Below, one piece after another: positions 7,484 through 17,200 of a stretch of 42,125 nt of DNA. The position numbers and the translations under genes were made by a program. The stretch is from DASVNK01 sp964478815 (GTDB lineage: Bacteria > Verrucomicrobiota > Verrucomicrobiia > Limisphaerales > SXQI01), in assembly GCA_964478815.1 (NCBI GenBank), contig CAYZKY010000035.1, forward strand, positions 1 through 42,125, given 5' to 3'. The notes beneath the pieces are model-generated. The model saw only the letters and a list, made by a program, of their open reading frames with translations. It made no database searches and was not told where the DNA came from. Every line of letters begins with the position of its first letter. Within the stretch, counting starts at the first letter, position 1.

Positions 7484-8890
7484 TTAAAAACCACGCCTTC
7501 GGAGACGGGCAACGATTCCGTCGAGAGCGGTCCGCGTGATACGGCGGATGCTTTCATGCTTCACAACAAACCTAGCAAGGTGAGGGCCGCACCTGTAGTA
7601 AAGTGACACGAACGCCCGGCCTGAAATCTTTGTGCAGAGGTACCGATCCCGGTAGCGCCGGAGTGTTTCGACGTTACCGTTGTCCTCCGCCCCATAGCAG
7701 ACGGTCGCAACGAAGCACCGCGCCGAAACTCGTTTCCTGTCATCAGTAGGCGCTGGATTAACGGGCCCCTTCTGAATAGTGACGCTCGTCTTGGACGTGG
7801 CCGACAAGTGCTCGGTCTTTAACACGTAACCGGAGTTGTCCTCCATGTTCAGGACACGTGCGGCCTTGATGGCGTCACCAACGTTGTTTGCCATCGCCTC
7901 ACGATCCATACGTTGCTCTTTTTCTTTGACGTGGATCCGCAGGAGTTCTTCGGCTGCTTTCCCTTTGAGTTGATCAACTTGCGATTTCGGCAGACCTTTG
8001 GTCAGCTCGGACAGCAGATCGTTCGGATTTGAAATGCCCACTTGTTTCTCAGGGTGTGGCACCAGACTACCTGAATGTTTATTCTCTTCATCTTGAGACG
8101 GCTGGTTATTCATATGCTCACGTTGGGCTTCGCTCGCCCACTGCTTTCGGATCGTCACTGATACGTCCGCAAACGGCAGCGAAAATCGCACATGCCCTAT
8201 AAAGTCGGCGCTTTCGAGGCACTGTTGTGCGCGTGATCGTAGCTCTTCAACATGAGCCAGCAAGCCATTTCCGACCACTTGAGCCTCGGCTTCTGCAACA
8301 GAACGAAGGCATCGCTGTATCGCCGAGGAATCGGCGTCATACAGCCAGCCTAGACTTTCCATGACTGGTTCGGGGATGCGATGATCGAGGGACTGGTCAA
8401 TTCGAGTAGCAAGCGTTTCAACCAGGGCGCGGATGTCTTTGTCTGGGTGAACTGTGACAGCTACGTGGCTGCGCGTCTTATAGTGCTGCCACAGCTTCTC
8501 GATCAGGTAGTACTTCGCTTCAGTCGAAAGCACTTTCGGGACAAGTCTTACCAACCGCTCCGCCACCTTCCCCGAGACCTGAACAGTTCCCCTCTTCCAC
8601 TCGAAAAACGTGGTCTCGGCGTACCTTCGGCTGCTCTCGCCGAAATCCACTTCGTACAGCTTGAACAGTTTGCCCAAATCTTGTGACTCCAGTGCAAAGA
8701 AGAGCCGTTTTACATCGTCCTTGATCACCGAAATGGCCCGAGACGCAGCCGCCTCCTTATCCCATTTTTCGAGCAGCTTTTTGAGCTCTGGAGCAAGTTC
8801 GGTTTGCGGTCGCGAGGATGGCCTGGATAAGCTTACGCTCGACCATTTTTGTCGAGTTCCATATCGTCTCCGCCGATTGTAATAGCTCAT
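7484..8890 (-). CDS. CFI-box C-terminal domain protein, function unknown
   Basis: The 468-residue protein ends in a recognisable CFI-box module. CFVATVCYG is followed by ETLRRYRDRYL, GRAFVSLYYRCGPHLARFV and a final basic amphipathic helix (RRITRTALDGIVARLRRRGF). In this family the box (usually CFIATAAYG) forms a C-terminal tail on proteins of diverse function. The remainder is soluble and helical, with an Arg/Tyr-rich start (MSYYNRRRRYG) and a charged central region rich in Glu, Lys and Gln. No enzyme motif is seen. GC content is visibly lower than in the neighbours (27 of 60 bases in 8641-8700, against 39 of 60 in 10561-10620), suggesting transfer. It starts head to head with the nuclease gene, so the two share or interleave promoters. 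Confidence 0.75.
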   Translation of the reverse strand: MSYYNRRRRYGTRQKWSSVSLSRPSSRPQTELAPELKKLLEKWDKEAAASRAISVIKDDVKRLFFALESQDLGKLFKLYEVDFGESSRRYAETTFFEWKRGTVQVSGKVAERLVRLVPKVLSTEAKYYLIEKLWQHYKTRSHVAVTVHPDKDIRALVETLATRIDQSLDHRIPEPVMESLGWLYDADSSAIQRCLRSVAEAEAQVVGNGLLAHVEELRSRAQQCLESADFIGHVRFSLPFADVSVTIRKQWASEAQREHMNNQPSQDEENKHSGSLVPHPEKQVGISNPNDLLSELTKGLPKSQVDQLKGKAAEELLRIHVKEKEQRMDREAMANNVGDAIKAARVLNMEDNSGYVLKTEHLSATSKTSVTIQKGPVNPAPTDDRKRVSARCFVATVCYGAEDNGNVETLRRYRDRYLCTKISGRAFVSLYYRCGPHLARFVVKHESIRRITRTALDGIVARLRRRGF

Positions 8891-8926
8891 TCGATGCAGT
8901 TTGACCTGATCATCTCGAAACGCAGT

Positions 8927-9475
8927 ATGCAGCGCGGGTATCGCGTTGCTGGCGTTCTCGCGTTGATGATCACGCTCGCAGTCCTAGCCTGGCGTTGGAG
9001 CAAGCCGAAGGCTCCGGTTCAGTTTTCGCCTGGGCAGGCTCTTGCATCGGTGAGGGTAACGAAGGTCATTGACGGTGACACGTTCAAAGTTCACGATCCT
9101 CGGTATGGATTGATCAACATCCGGCTATTCGGTATCGACTGTCCAGAACACGATCAACCGTATGGTATGGAGGCAACTGAGTTTTCCAGAAAGGCGATCC
9201 TGAACAGGGATGTTGCCCTGACCGTTCGAGGCCAAGACAAATGGGGGAGGTTCACAGCCCAAATGCAAATCAATGATGGTGTCCTTAACGACCGGCTGCT
9301 GGAACACGGACTTGCTTGGTGGTCTTCCAACTATGCGCCTGGCGCTCTTAACTACCAACGCGCCGAGGCGAAGGCCAAAGCGGCGAGGATTGGACTCTGG
9401 TCTGACGTGAATGCTATATCCCCTTGGATCTGGAGGGACACATCGAAACATTTAGAATCACAGCGGTCGCGCTGA
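8927..9475 (+). CDS. Membrane-anchored SNase-like (thermonuclease) protein
   Basis: The product is a staphylococcal-nuclease-fold phosphodiesterase, expected to cut DNA or RNA outside the cytoplasm. The N-terminal hydrophobic segment VAGVLALMITLAVLAW is a signal anchor or signal peptide. The catalytic set of the family is intact: VIDGDTF (Ca-binding Asp), RLFGIDCPE (equivalents of Arg35, Asp40 and Glu43) and DKWGRF (equivalent of Arg87). LLEHGLAWW and AKAARIGLWSD complete the OB-fold domain. Starts at 8894 and 8927 are both possible. The latter puts the anchor closest to the N-terminus and leaves 36 bases to the divergent CFI-box gene. GC content is low, as in that gene, so the pair may have arrived together. 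Confidence 0.88.
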   Translation: MQRGYRVAGVLALMITLAVLAWRWSKPKAPVQFSPGQALASVRVTKVIDGDTFKVHDPRYGLINIRLFGIDCPEHDQPYGMEATEFSRKAILNRDVALTVRGQDKWGRFTAQMQINDGVLNDRLLEHGLAWWSSNYAPGALNYQRAEAKAKAARIGLWSDVNAISPWIWRDTSKHLESQRSR

Positions 9476-9897
9476 GGGATTTTCTTTATTTTGACGCCCG
9501 AACCAACCAACGATTTCTCGCCAGTTCGGCAAAAGCCCACTTTAAGCAGTGATTTCGCCACTCGGACGATCTTCAAAGAAAAGTGTTGTCGCCCGCCCGC
9601 AGCGGTGCTGAACAGTGAGGCCGTCAAATCCGACCCGCACTTTGGAACGGTCGATCACGATGCAGGCAAAGAAATCAAATGATGAATAGATGATTGGCGT
9701 GTTGATACGCAGGACCCTGACCGTGGGCATATTGGAGACTGCAGCCAACACCACGGAACGCGCCTGATCTCAGACCCTACTGGGCCGGGCTCTGAATTGG
9801 CTGGCCTAGTTGTGAGTCCTCTGAGTGGATGGCGGCTTGACGGATTGCCGGATTGCGCGAAAGGCGGAAGCGGGCAAGTCTTGGGCATCGAACCGAC
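9476..9897. other. Intergenic region, no gene recognised
   Basis: About 420 bases separate the nuclease gene from the dehydrogenase pair. Short open frames exist on both strands (for example 9491-9682 +), but none has a start signal, domain or codon bias that would support a gene. The end of this stretch returns to high GC, marking the right edge of the low-GC islet. Confidence 0.4.
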
Positions 9898-10878
9898 ATG
9901 ACACACACCAAAGCCGCCTTTACCGACTGGACGTTTCCCGATCTCGCGCTCGAAACCGAGATTCTCCGCCCGACGGGTTGCGACGTGGCCGCCCGGCAGT
10001 GCAAGACCGAGGCCGAATTGAAAGCCCTGTGCGCCGATGCGGACGTGGTGGTGACGCAATTCGCGCGCCTCACGCCGGCGGTTATCTCCGGCCTGGCGCG
10101 GGCGCGGGCCATCGTCCGGTACGGGATCGGCGTGGATAACATCGATCTTGAAGCGGCCAAAGCTCACGCGATACCGGTCTGCAATGTCCCTGACTATTGC
10201 ATCCACGAGGTGGCGGATCACACGCTGGCGCTGATGCTCGCGCTGACCCGCCAGATCGTTCCGCATAATAGCCGAGTGCATGGCGGCCAGTGGGGCCTGG
10301 CCACGCCCCTTTCGGCGTTTTGCGCCCTGCGCGAACGGACCGTCGGGGTGGTCGGCTTTGGGCGGATCGGGCGCGAAGTGGTGAAACGGTTGCTGGCGTT
10401 TCAGTGTCGCGTGCTCGTCTTCGATCCGGTCGTGACCGCCGCCACCATCGCGGCCAGCGGTGCCGAGCCGGCGTCATTGGAATCCCTGCTCTCCGACTCG
10501 GACATTGTGACGCTGCACTGCCCAAGCAATGCCCAGACGCGGCGGTTGATCTCGGCCGAGGCGCTGCAACAGTTGAAGCCCGGCGCGCTGATCGTGAACG
10601 TGGCGCGGGGCGATTTGATCGATTCGACGGCATTGATCGCCGCGCTCACGTCGGCCCGGTTGGCCGGAGCGGGGCTGGATGTCTTCGATCCGGAACCGAT
10701 TCCGCCCGAGCACCCGATTCTGAAGCTCCCGAATGTCGTGCTCGCCCCGCACGCCGCTTCCTGCAGCGACTCGGCGGTCACGCTCCTGCGGAAAACGGTG
10801 GCCGAACTCGCCGCCGAAGCGCTGCGCGGCGGCACCCCGCGCAATGTCGTCAATGGGGTGGCCCAATTCCGAATGTAG
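9898..10878 (+). CDS. D-2-hydroxyacid dehydrogenase (SerA/CtBP-like)
   Basis: This is an NAD-dependent dehydrogenase of the D-isomer-specific 2-hydroxyacid family, cytoplasmic. The Rossmann motif GFGRIG lies at about 153-158, preceded by the ERTVGVVGFGR strand. The catalytic triad is present: Arg237 in VNVARG, Glu266 in DVFDPEP and His285 in LAPHAA. VPDYCIHEVADHTLALMLAL before the NAD domain is typical of the phosphoglycerate dehydrogenase/CtBP branch. It lacks the C-terminal ACT domain of biosynthetic SerA, so serine synthesis is not implied. The substrate is unknown. It is 17 bases upstream of an Ldh2-family dehydrogenase in the same direction, which suggests a two-step or epimerising route on one 2-hydroxyacid. 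The ATG at 9898 is chosen because upstream sequence looks intergenic. Confidence 0.92.
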   Translation: MTHTKAAFTDWTFPDLALETEILRPTGCDVAARQCKTEAELKALCADADVVVTQFARLTPAVISGLARARAIVRYGIGVDNIDLEAAKAHAIPVCNVPDYCIHEVADHTLALMLALTRQIVPHNSRVHGGQWGLATPLSAFCALRERTVGVVGFGRIGREVVKRLLAFQCRVLVFDPVVTAATIAASGAEPASLESLLSDSDIVTLHCPSNAQTRRLISAEALQQLKPGALIVNVARGDLIDSTALIAALTSARLAGAGLDVFDPEPIPPEHPILKLPNVVLAPHAASCSDSAVTLLRKTVAELAAEALRGGTPRNVVNGVAQFRM

Positions 10879-10895
10879 TCTCCCCTGCCCTCGCC

Positions 10896-11954
10896 ATGCC
10901 ACCGATCCCCTACGCCGCTCTGCACGCCTTCGCCTCCCGCGCCCTTCAGTCCACCGGGATGTCGCCCGAACATGCCGAATCCTCCGCGACGGTGCTGGCC
11001 ACCACCGATGCCTGGGGCGTGTTCACCCACGGCACGAAAAATCTCGCGGGCTATCTCCGGCGCTTGCAGGCCGGCGGGCTGCGCCCCACCGGCCAGCCGC
11101 GCCTCGTCGCGGAAGGCGGCGCGTGGGCGACTGTCGACGGCGATTCCGCTCTGGGAATGGTCACCTCGGAATTCGCCATGCGCGTGGCCATCGCGAAAGC
11201 GCGCCAGCAGGGCATCGCCTATGTCGGGGTGCGGAATAGCTGCCATTTCGGAGCCGCCGGCTATTACGCCTGGCTCGCCGCCCGCGAAGGGTTGATCGGC
11301 CTCGCGATGGCCAACGACATTCCGTCGGTCGCCGCCCCCGGGTCGCGCGCCGCCGTCATGGGCAGCAATCCCATCGCGTATGCCGTTCCGGCGGGACGAC
11401 ATCCGCCGCTGCTGCTCGATATCTCCACGGCCACGGTGGCGGGCGGCAAGGTCTACGCGGCCAAGACGCGCGGCGAGCCGATCCAGCCCGGCTGGATCGT
11501 GGACGGCCAGGGCCTCCCCACGACCGACCCGAGCGGCTTTCCGAACGCCGGAGCCCTGACACCGATGGCAGGCCACAAGGGCTACGGCATCGCCCTGCTC
11601 ATCGAGACCCTGAGCGGCCTCCTCAGCGGCGCAGCCCTGACCTGGGGCATTCGAAGCTGGTCGTTCGATGAGCCTCACCTCCCCACCCACCACGGGGCTG
11701 CCTTTCTGGCCATCGACATTCCTGCCATCGCTCCCCCCGAGGAGTTCAACCGCCGCATCGAAGCGCTGATCGACGAGATCCATCAGTCCCCTCGAGCCGA
11801 GGGAACCGACCGGCTGCTCCTCCCCGGCGAACTCGAATGGGCGCGCTACCAGAAGTCTATGGCATCCGGCATCCCCCTCCCCTCCGACGTCCTCGACCAG
11901 CTCCACCAAGCCGCCGCGCTCACCCAAACGCCCTGGCCCGGGTCGGCAGCCTGA
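10896..11954 (+). CDS. Ldh2-family malate/L-lactate-type dehydrogenase
   Basis: This is a cytoplasmic NAD(P)-dependent oxidoreductase of the Ldh2 family (malate, L-lactate, ureidoglycolate, sulfolactate and related dehydrogenases), a fold unrelated to classical LDH. Family segments are clear: THGTKNLAGYLRRL with His45 in the position of the catalytic His, VRNSCHFGAAGYYA, the nucleotide-binding MGSNPIAYAVPAG, LDISTATVAGGKV and MAGHKGYGIALLIETLSG. The length of 352 residues is normal. Starting at 10896 puts it 17 bases after the preceding dehydrogenase, so they form an operon. The substrate cannot be read from the sequence. A pair of D- and L-specific enzymes acting on one acid is a reasonable inference. 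Confidence 0.93.
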   Translation: MPPIPYAALHAFASRALQSTGMSPEHAESSATVLATTDAWGVFTHGTKNLAGYLRRLQAGGLRPTGQPRLVAEGGAWATVDGDSALGMVTSEFAMRVAIAKARQQGIAYVGVRNSCHFGAAGYYAWLAAREGLIGLAMANDIPSVAAPGSRAAVMGSNPIAYAVPAGRHPPLLLDISTATVAGGKVYAAKTRGEPIQPGWIVDGQGLPTTDPSGFPNAGALTPMAGHKGYGIALLIETLSGLLSGAALTWGIRSWSFDEPHLPTHHGAAFLAIDIPAIAPPEEFNRRIEALIDEIHQSPRAEGTDRLLLPGELEWARYQKSMASGIPLPSDVLDQLHQAAALTQTPWPGSAA

Positions 11955-12141
11955 TCCGAGACTAGCCGCACGCCCTCATGCGAACCCCCCCCCGTAATTC
12001 CGCCAATTCCACCCATTCCACCACCCCCATTCCACCTCCCTTGCCGTGGCCGTGCTCCAGCACCCTGCCCCCCGCCGCCTCTCAAAATCCCTCAAAAAGG
12101 CCCGTAATGCCCCTTCCCGCCCCCGATATTTCCGGGCCGGC

Positions 12142-12900
12142 TCACCGGAAAATGAGATGCAGCCCGGTGAGGAAGGTGAACAGGTAAACCAGCTTGAGGA
12201 ACAGCGCTTCGGGTATGAGCCGGTTCAGGCGAAAGCCCGCCCAAACGCCCAGGGGTACGAACGGAACCAGGATCAAGCTGGCGGCCAGGGTGCGCGAGCT
12301 GACGATGCCGAGGGGGACGAAGAAGCCGAGCTTGATCCAATTGATCCAGGTAAACACCAGCACGGTGGTGCCGACATAGAGTTCCTTGGGCAGCCGCTGC
12401 GGGATGAGGAACATGGCCACGAGCGGGCCGGCTCCGTTGGCAAAGGTGGAGGTGATGCCGGCCCCGATCCCGCAGGGGATGCCGACCCAATGGTTGGGAG
12501 CGAAGGCGCCTTCGGCCGCGAAGATCTTTTCCTTGGCGAGCTGGAAGAGGACAAAGCCAAGGCAGAGCATGCCGATGCCGATATTAAGCTGGCGGGCGGA
12601 GAACCGGGTGAGCAGGCCCACGCCGATGATCGTGCCCACGACGACGCCGGGAAGGAGGAAGCGCAGGTTGGCGGCGAGCCAGCGGCGGCGGTAAGCCCAC
12701 AGGGAGACGAGGTCGGCGGCACAGAGCAAGGGGAGGATAACGCCGAGGGCGAACCGGGCATCGAACCCGAGGCGGTCGAAGGCCACCACGCAAAAGGGGG
12801 CGGTGAGCATGCCGAGGCCGCCGCCGAAGCCCGCCTTGGAAAGGCCCATCAGGAAAATGCCGAGCCCCGCGAGGAGCAGGCTATGGGCATCCCAGTTCAC
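12142..12900 (-). CDS. TauE/SafE-family sulfite/sulfoacetate-type exporter
   Basis: This is an inner-membrane permease of the TauE/SafE (DUF81) family, whose members are linked to export of sulfite, sulfoacetate or other organosulfur anions. The 252-residue protein has about eight hydrophobic segments in two similar halves. The family glycine-rich motif FLMGLSKAGFGGGLGML is at the N-terminus, and GIGAGITSTFANGAGP starts the second half. The start is GTG at 12900 and overlaps the TGA of the upstream ArsR/methyltransferase gene (GTGA), so translation is coupled and the regulator probably controls transport. The substrate is not proven; no sulfonate-degrading lyase lies in the window. Confidence 0.9.
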   Translation of the reverse strand: MNWDAHSLLLAGLGIFLMGLSKAGFGGGLGMLTAPFCVVAFDRLGFDARFALGVILPLLCAADLVSLWAYRRRWLAANLRFLLPGVVVGTIIGVGLLTRFSARQLNIGIGMLCLGFVLFQLAKEKIFAAEGAFAPNHWVGIPCGIGAGITSTFANGAGPLVAMFLIPQRLPKELYVGTTVLVFTWINWIKLGFFVPLGIVSSRTLAASLILVPFVPLGVWAGFRLNRLIPEALFLKLVYLFTFLTGLHLIFR

Positions 12901-13832
12901 GCGGGTTTCTCGCCGGCGGCGAGAAGGGTTTGGAAATGGGGGGGCTGCTCTTCCTTGGCGACGACGGAGACTTCGATGCGCTTGAAGCCGGCGTCTTCGA
13001 GCCAGCGGTGGAGGTCGCCGATTTTGAAGCCGAGCCAGCGGTCGCCGTAGAGTTCGCGGGCGTTCTCGAAGCCGTGTTCGAGCAGATCGAGGATGAGGAT
13101 CTGGCCGCCCGGGCGAAGGATGCGGCTGGCGCCGAGGATGGCTCGCTCGGGCTTTTCGGCATGGTGGAGAGCCTGACTGAGCAAGGCGATGTCCACGCTG
13201 GCCGGAGGCAGCGGCGGATTCTCGAGATCGCCGAGGCGAAATTCGAGGTTCTTCAACCCGGCCTTGCGCGCCTTGGCCGCGCCGAAGGCGATCATTTTTT
13301 CGGAGTTATCGACGGCGACGATGCGCCGGGCCTTGCGGGCGAGCAATTCGCTGAGGAGGCCCTCGCCGGAGCCGAGATCGGCGATATCGAGCGCCGGCAG
13401 CATGCGGAGCAGAAGCTGGCCGAAGGCTTGCCAGGACCGGCCGGGGCCGTAGCTGCGATCGAACCGGCCGGCGACTTGATTGAAGTAAAGGCGCGCTTGT
13501 TCCTTGCGAAGGGCGAGAATGCGCTTGAGGTTGGCCTGGTCGGCAAGGTGTTCGGGGAGTTCCTTGCCGCCGCGAATGGCGAGGCTGACGACTTCCTTGG
13601 CGGACTTATCGGCGAGGCCATCGAGGCTGTAGAAGGTGCGCTTGCCTTCGCGGCGGGATTGGATGAGGCCGGCGGCCTGGAGCTGGCCCAGGTGGGTGGA
13701 GATGCGGGATTGGCCCAACTGGGTGACATCCTGCAGCTCGTTGACGGAGATCTCCTCCTTCTCGAGAAGGGCCATCAGGCGCAAGCGGGTGGGGTCCGCC
13801 AGCGCGCGCAAGGATTTCAGCGTAGCCGACAT
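12897..13832 (-). CDS. ArsR-family regulator fused to SAM-dependent methyltransferase
   Basis: The 311-residue protein has two parts. Residues 1-100 are an ArsR-type winged helix: LKSLRALADPTRLRLMALL, then ISVNELQDVTQLGQSRIS as the helix-turn-helix, and REGKRTFYSL as the wing. Residues 130-311 are a class I methyltransferase with motif I DLGSGEGLLSELL, the acidic strand end IVAVDNSEKM, and later PASVDIALLSQALHHAEKP and GGQILILDLLEHG. No cysteine pair of the ArsR metal-sensor type is seen in the HTH part. In known proteins of this architecture S-adenosyl compounds may be sensed, but here that is inference. The ATG at 13832 is preferred to 13916 because it begins directly at the HTH. It is co-transcribed with the TauE/SafE gene. 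Confidence 0.9.
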   Translation of the reverse strand: MSATLKSLRALADPTRLRLMALLEKEEISVNELQDVTQLGQSRISTHLGQLQAAGLIQSRREGKRTFYSLDGLADKSAKEVVSLAIRGGKELPEHLADQANLKRILALRKEQARLYFNQVAGRFDRSYGPGRSWQAFGQLLLRMLPALDIADLGSGEGLLSELLARKARRIVAVDNSEKMIAFGAAKARKAGLKNLEFRLGDLENPPLPPASVDIALLSQALHHAEKPERAILGASRILRPGGQILILDLLEHGFENARELYGDRWLGFKIGDLHRWLEDAGFKRIEVSVVAKEEQPPHFQTLLAAGEKPA

Positions 13833-13925
13833 CGCGGCGACAGTAGCGGGAAGGGACGGGCATTGCACGCACTCTCCGAATCGAGCGAACGTTGACGGCG
13901 AAAATAAAATTTCCAAAAAATCTCG

Positions 13926-13955
13926 TTGACAGGTGAATTCTGTGGGTTCTTAAAT
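13926..13955 (+). promoter_or_regulatory. Candidate promoter for the giant RHS gene
   Basis: A consensus -35 TTGACA at 13926-13931 is followed after 18 bases by TTAAAT at 13950-13955 (4 of 6 matches to TATAAT). It points at the giant gene and would start RNA near 13962, giving a leader of about 290 bases to the ATG at 14251. The same AT-rich patch (13900-13960) lies upstream of the ArsR gene on the other strand, so the two units may share a regulatory region. Confidence 0.5.
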
Positions 13956-14250
13956 GCGCGCGCAAAGCCAATAGGTCTCACACCATTTCCCTCACGGGGC
14001 ATGCTGAACTTATGGGCCGGCAGTCGGTTGGTCGGCGCGGTAACAACACAATGATGGATGAGTTGGCGTGGTTGCACACGCCGCGGATATACAAACCAAC
14101 ATGCTAAAGGCAACCTCTTCCCCCCGGAGCGCTCCCCCGAGCGTTGAAATCTCGACCTCCACGGCCAGCGCGCCACTTGGCCCCTCCGGGTGCCGGGCCA
14201 GTTCAGCCGATGGCGCTGCCACGCCGCGGCGGGCCTGGTTCTGCGGCAGG
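13956..14250 (+). other. Leader region of the giant RHS gene
   Basis: The giant frame is open from 14068, with in-frame ATGs at 14068 and 14101. Residues encoded before 14251 are Ser/Pro/Ala-rich and would bury the signal peptide 61 residues into the protein, so I treat them as untranslated leader. If one of the upstream ATGs is used, the protein would have an unusually long N-terminal extension. Confidence 0.4.
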
Positions 14251-17200
14251 ATGAGCGGGTGGCTCGTCGTGAAGCTGCTTCTGCTGGTTTGCGTTTGGCT
14301 AACCCAGAGCTCCGTTTGCGGTCAGGATGCCGAGCCGGCTCCCGAAACAAAGGACCCAGTCGAGGAGGAGCCGACCAAGCCCGCGACACCGGTGGAGGAT
14401 TTCCTGACGGAGAAGGGGCTGCACCATAAGTGGGTGCGGCAAGTCACCGAGCTGGAAGATGGCACGACGATCACGAACGGAGGTTACGTGCATCTGGAAA
14501 TGGGCCTGCACTATAAGGACGAGGCTGGCGTGCTGAAGGAGGCCAAGGAACGGATTGTCCTGACACCCGATGGCGCGGAGGCGAGCGAAACGCAGATCAA
14601 AGTGAAGTTCGCCCCGGATATCCTGACGGCGGGAGCCATTGATATCCGGACGCCGGACGGGGTTCGCCTGCGAGGTGCGCCACTCGGGCTCGCCTATTAC
14701 GACGCCAAGAGCGGGCAATCGGTGCTGCTGGCCGAAGCGCGCTCCACCATCGGCGAACTGCAACCACCGAACCGCTTGGTCTACAAGGACTTCCTCGATG
14801 ATGTGATGGCGGATGCCGTTTACGAAATCTCCAAGGCAGGCGTCATGCAGCTCATCCTCATCAAGGAAAAACTGCCGCCGCCATCGGAGTTCGGACTCGG
14901 AGATGAAACGACCCGCCTGGAGGTGCTCACGGAATTCCTCGATGCGCCCCAGCCGGAAAAGACGACGACGGTGCTCAAGGGCGAAACCAACGAAGTCAAA
15001 CGCGCCGAGATGGTCGACCCCGACCTGAAAGACACCACGCTCCGCTTCGGCAACGCCATCATGCCCCGCGGCGCCGCCTTCGGCGTGACGCTCGACCAAA
15101 AAGACCCCAGCAAGGAGGAGCCGGTCGGAAAGACATGGCATCACTTTCCCGAGGAAGGGCGAAGCGTGCTGTTCGAGAGTGTAGAATACGCGCCGATCAG
15201 TGAGAGCTTCAAAGAGCTTCCTGCTAATGAGAAGCCGCGTGAGCAAGCCTTAGTGCCTCGGGAAATTCGCAGAATTCCCGCAAAGCGAGTCGCAATGGCT
15301 ACTGTCTCCAGAATCCAAGTGGCTAACGTTACGTACAGGCTCGATGGAACTGCAATCGATTTCACCATCGCTTCAGGAGGGGGTACGATGATCTTTTTGA
15401 GTGGCACCACTTATCTTATCGAATCAACGATCACACCCTCCACTGCGACATTTCATCGAGGATGCGTGGTCAAATTTGGAAAAGGTGGAGTGGCCGGCCC
15501 GCCAAGCATTCGCATTTCTGGAAATGTTTCGTTTCCGGGGACGACCGGAGAAACCATCTTCACTGCTGTAGATGATGATTTATACGGCGAGGTTATCCAA
15601 GGCTCGGATGCCACAGGTGTTACACCAAGTGCTACCAGTTCGGGGAAGCCAGATAATCATTACGCCGACGTAGCGCTTGATATCCAGTACCTCAGTCAAG
15701 GATTCTCGCTCGAAAACTTCAGGGTTCGTTTTGCCCGGGTAGGAATTAGAATCCCTTCATCCTCGTACATTGGTTCCTTAAACGCGGGTCGATTCGAAAG
15801 TTGCAGGATCGGGGTTCAATTGGATAATGGGTCAAAAGGTTCACTTTCGAATCTGGAATTCTGCGGCGTCATGCAGACCGTCTCGGGGGTACCGTATTCT
15901 CAAGCCGGACTCAGCATCAGTTGTGCCAATACTTTCTTCGTGATTTCGAAAACGGAGAAGCTGATAATTGCATCCCACGAGGGCGTGGGGGTCAACTATC
16001 GCGCGGCGCTGGCAATCGATGGCCACATCGGCAATACCAATCAAGCGTGGGCATCCTTGCGCCCTAACGCGACCTCAGGAGTCGGCGAATGGATCAGTAT
16101 CGACCTTCAGAAGAACCGTCGCGTGCAGGTCATCAATTACTACGGAGCAGGGGTAGGCAACTTTGACGGGTATCGCATTTGGGTCTTGAGCCAAGCCGCC
16201 GCTCCCAATCCTAACGATGCTGCTGCAAACTGGGGCGGAGTTGCGGCATCCGTGGCATCTGGTTCATGGACTTGGCCGGCTAGCACGATGATGCAAACAG
16301 CAGCAATTCAACCTCCAAGTGGTTCGGTCGGCCGACATGTAATTCTTTACTGCGATGCAATCGATGAGGCCAATGCTTGGGCGGCGGAACTGTGGTTTTA
16401 TGGCAATCAACTTCCTACTGTAAGCACTGTGACATCGCAGACGGTCCCTCGCAACACTCCCACAGGTTCTTTGGGTTTTGCAATAGACGATGCGGAAACC
16501 CTCGCTGGGAATCTTTCAGTGACTGCAGTTTCTACAGACACCGCCGTGGTGGCGAACAGTGGTATATCGATAAGCGGCACGGGATCGACTCGAAATGTGA
16601 TGGTGACTCCGCTAGCAAACGCCAGCGGCGTTACTACGATCATACTGAGGGCGACTGATGAAGATGGTGGATTCACTGAAAGTGCCTTCACCCTGACGGT
16701 GAACGATGCCCCGAACGTAACTCTTCCCACGAACCCGGGGCCGACGTTCACGGAGGAAGGCAGCCCGGTGGTGCTGGAGGCCAGCGCGACGGTGACGGTG
16801 GTGGATTCGTCGAACTTCGCGGGGGGGAATCTGACAGCGAGCGTGACCGGGAACGGACACGCGAACGACCGGCTGGCGCTCGGGGCGGTGGGATCGATCA
16901 CGGTAGATGTCTCGAACAATGTGAAGCATGGGGCGACTACCATCGGCACGGTGAGCGGGGGGGTGGGGACGGGGGCGCTGGTGGTGGCGCTGAACGCCCA
17001 GGCGACGCCAGCGCGAGTGCAGGACTTGTTGCGAAGTGTCCAGTTCTACAATGTGGATACGGGCAACCCGAGCACGCTCCTCCGCACCGTGACGGTGACG
17101 GTAAACGACGGGGATGGGGGGACGAGCACACCTGTGTTCAAGACGGTGAGCGTATCGGCGTCGAATGACGCGCCGGTGTTGACGTCTGTGAATACGCTCA

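Noticed and set aside
9491..9682. Small plus-strand frame after the nuclease gene
   Set aside because: No start signal, no domain and no neighbour logic; probably chance in intergenic DNA.
12046..13050. 334-codon plus-strand frame across the TauE/SafE and methyltransferase genes
   Set aside because: It is opposite two genes with unmistakable domains, and its product is a Glu/Gly-rich shadow sequence.
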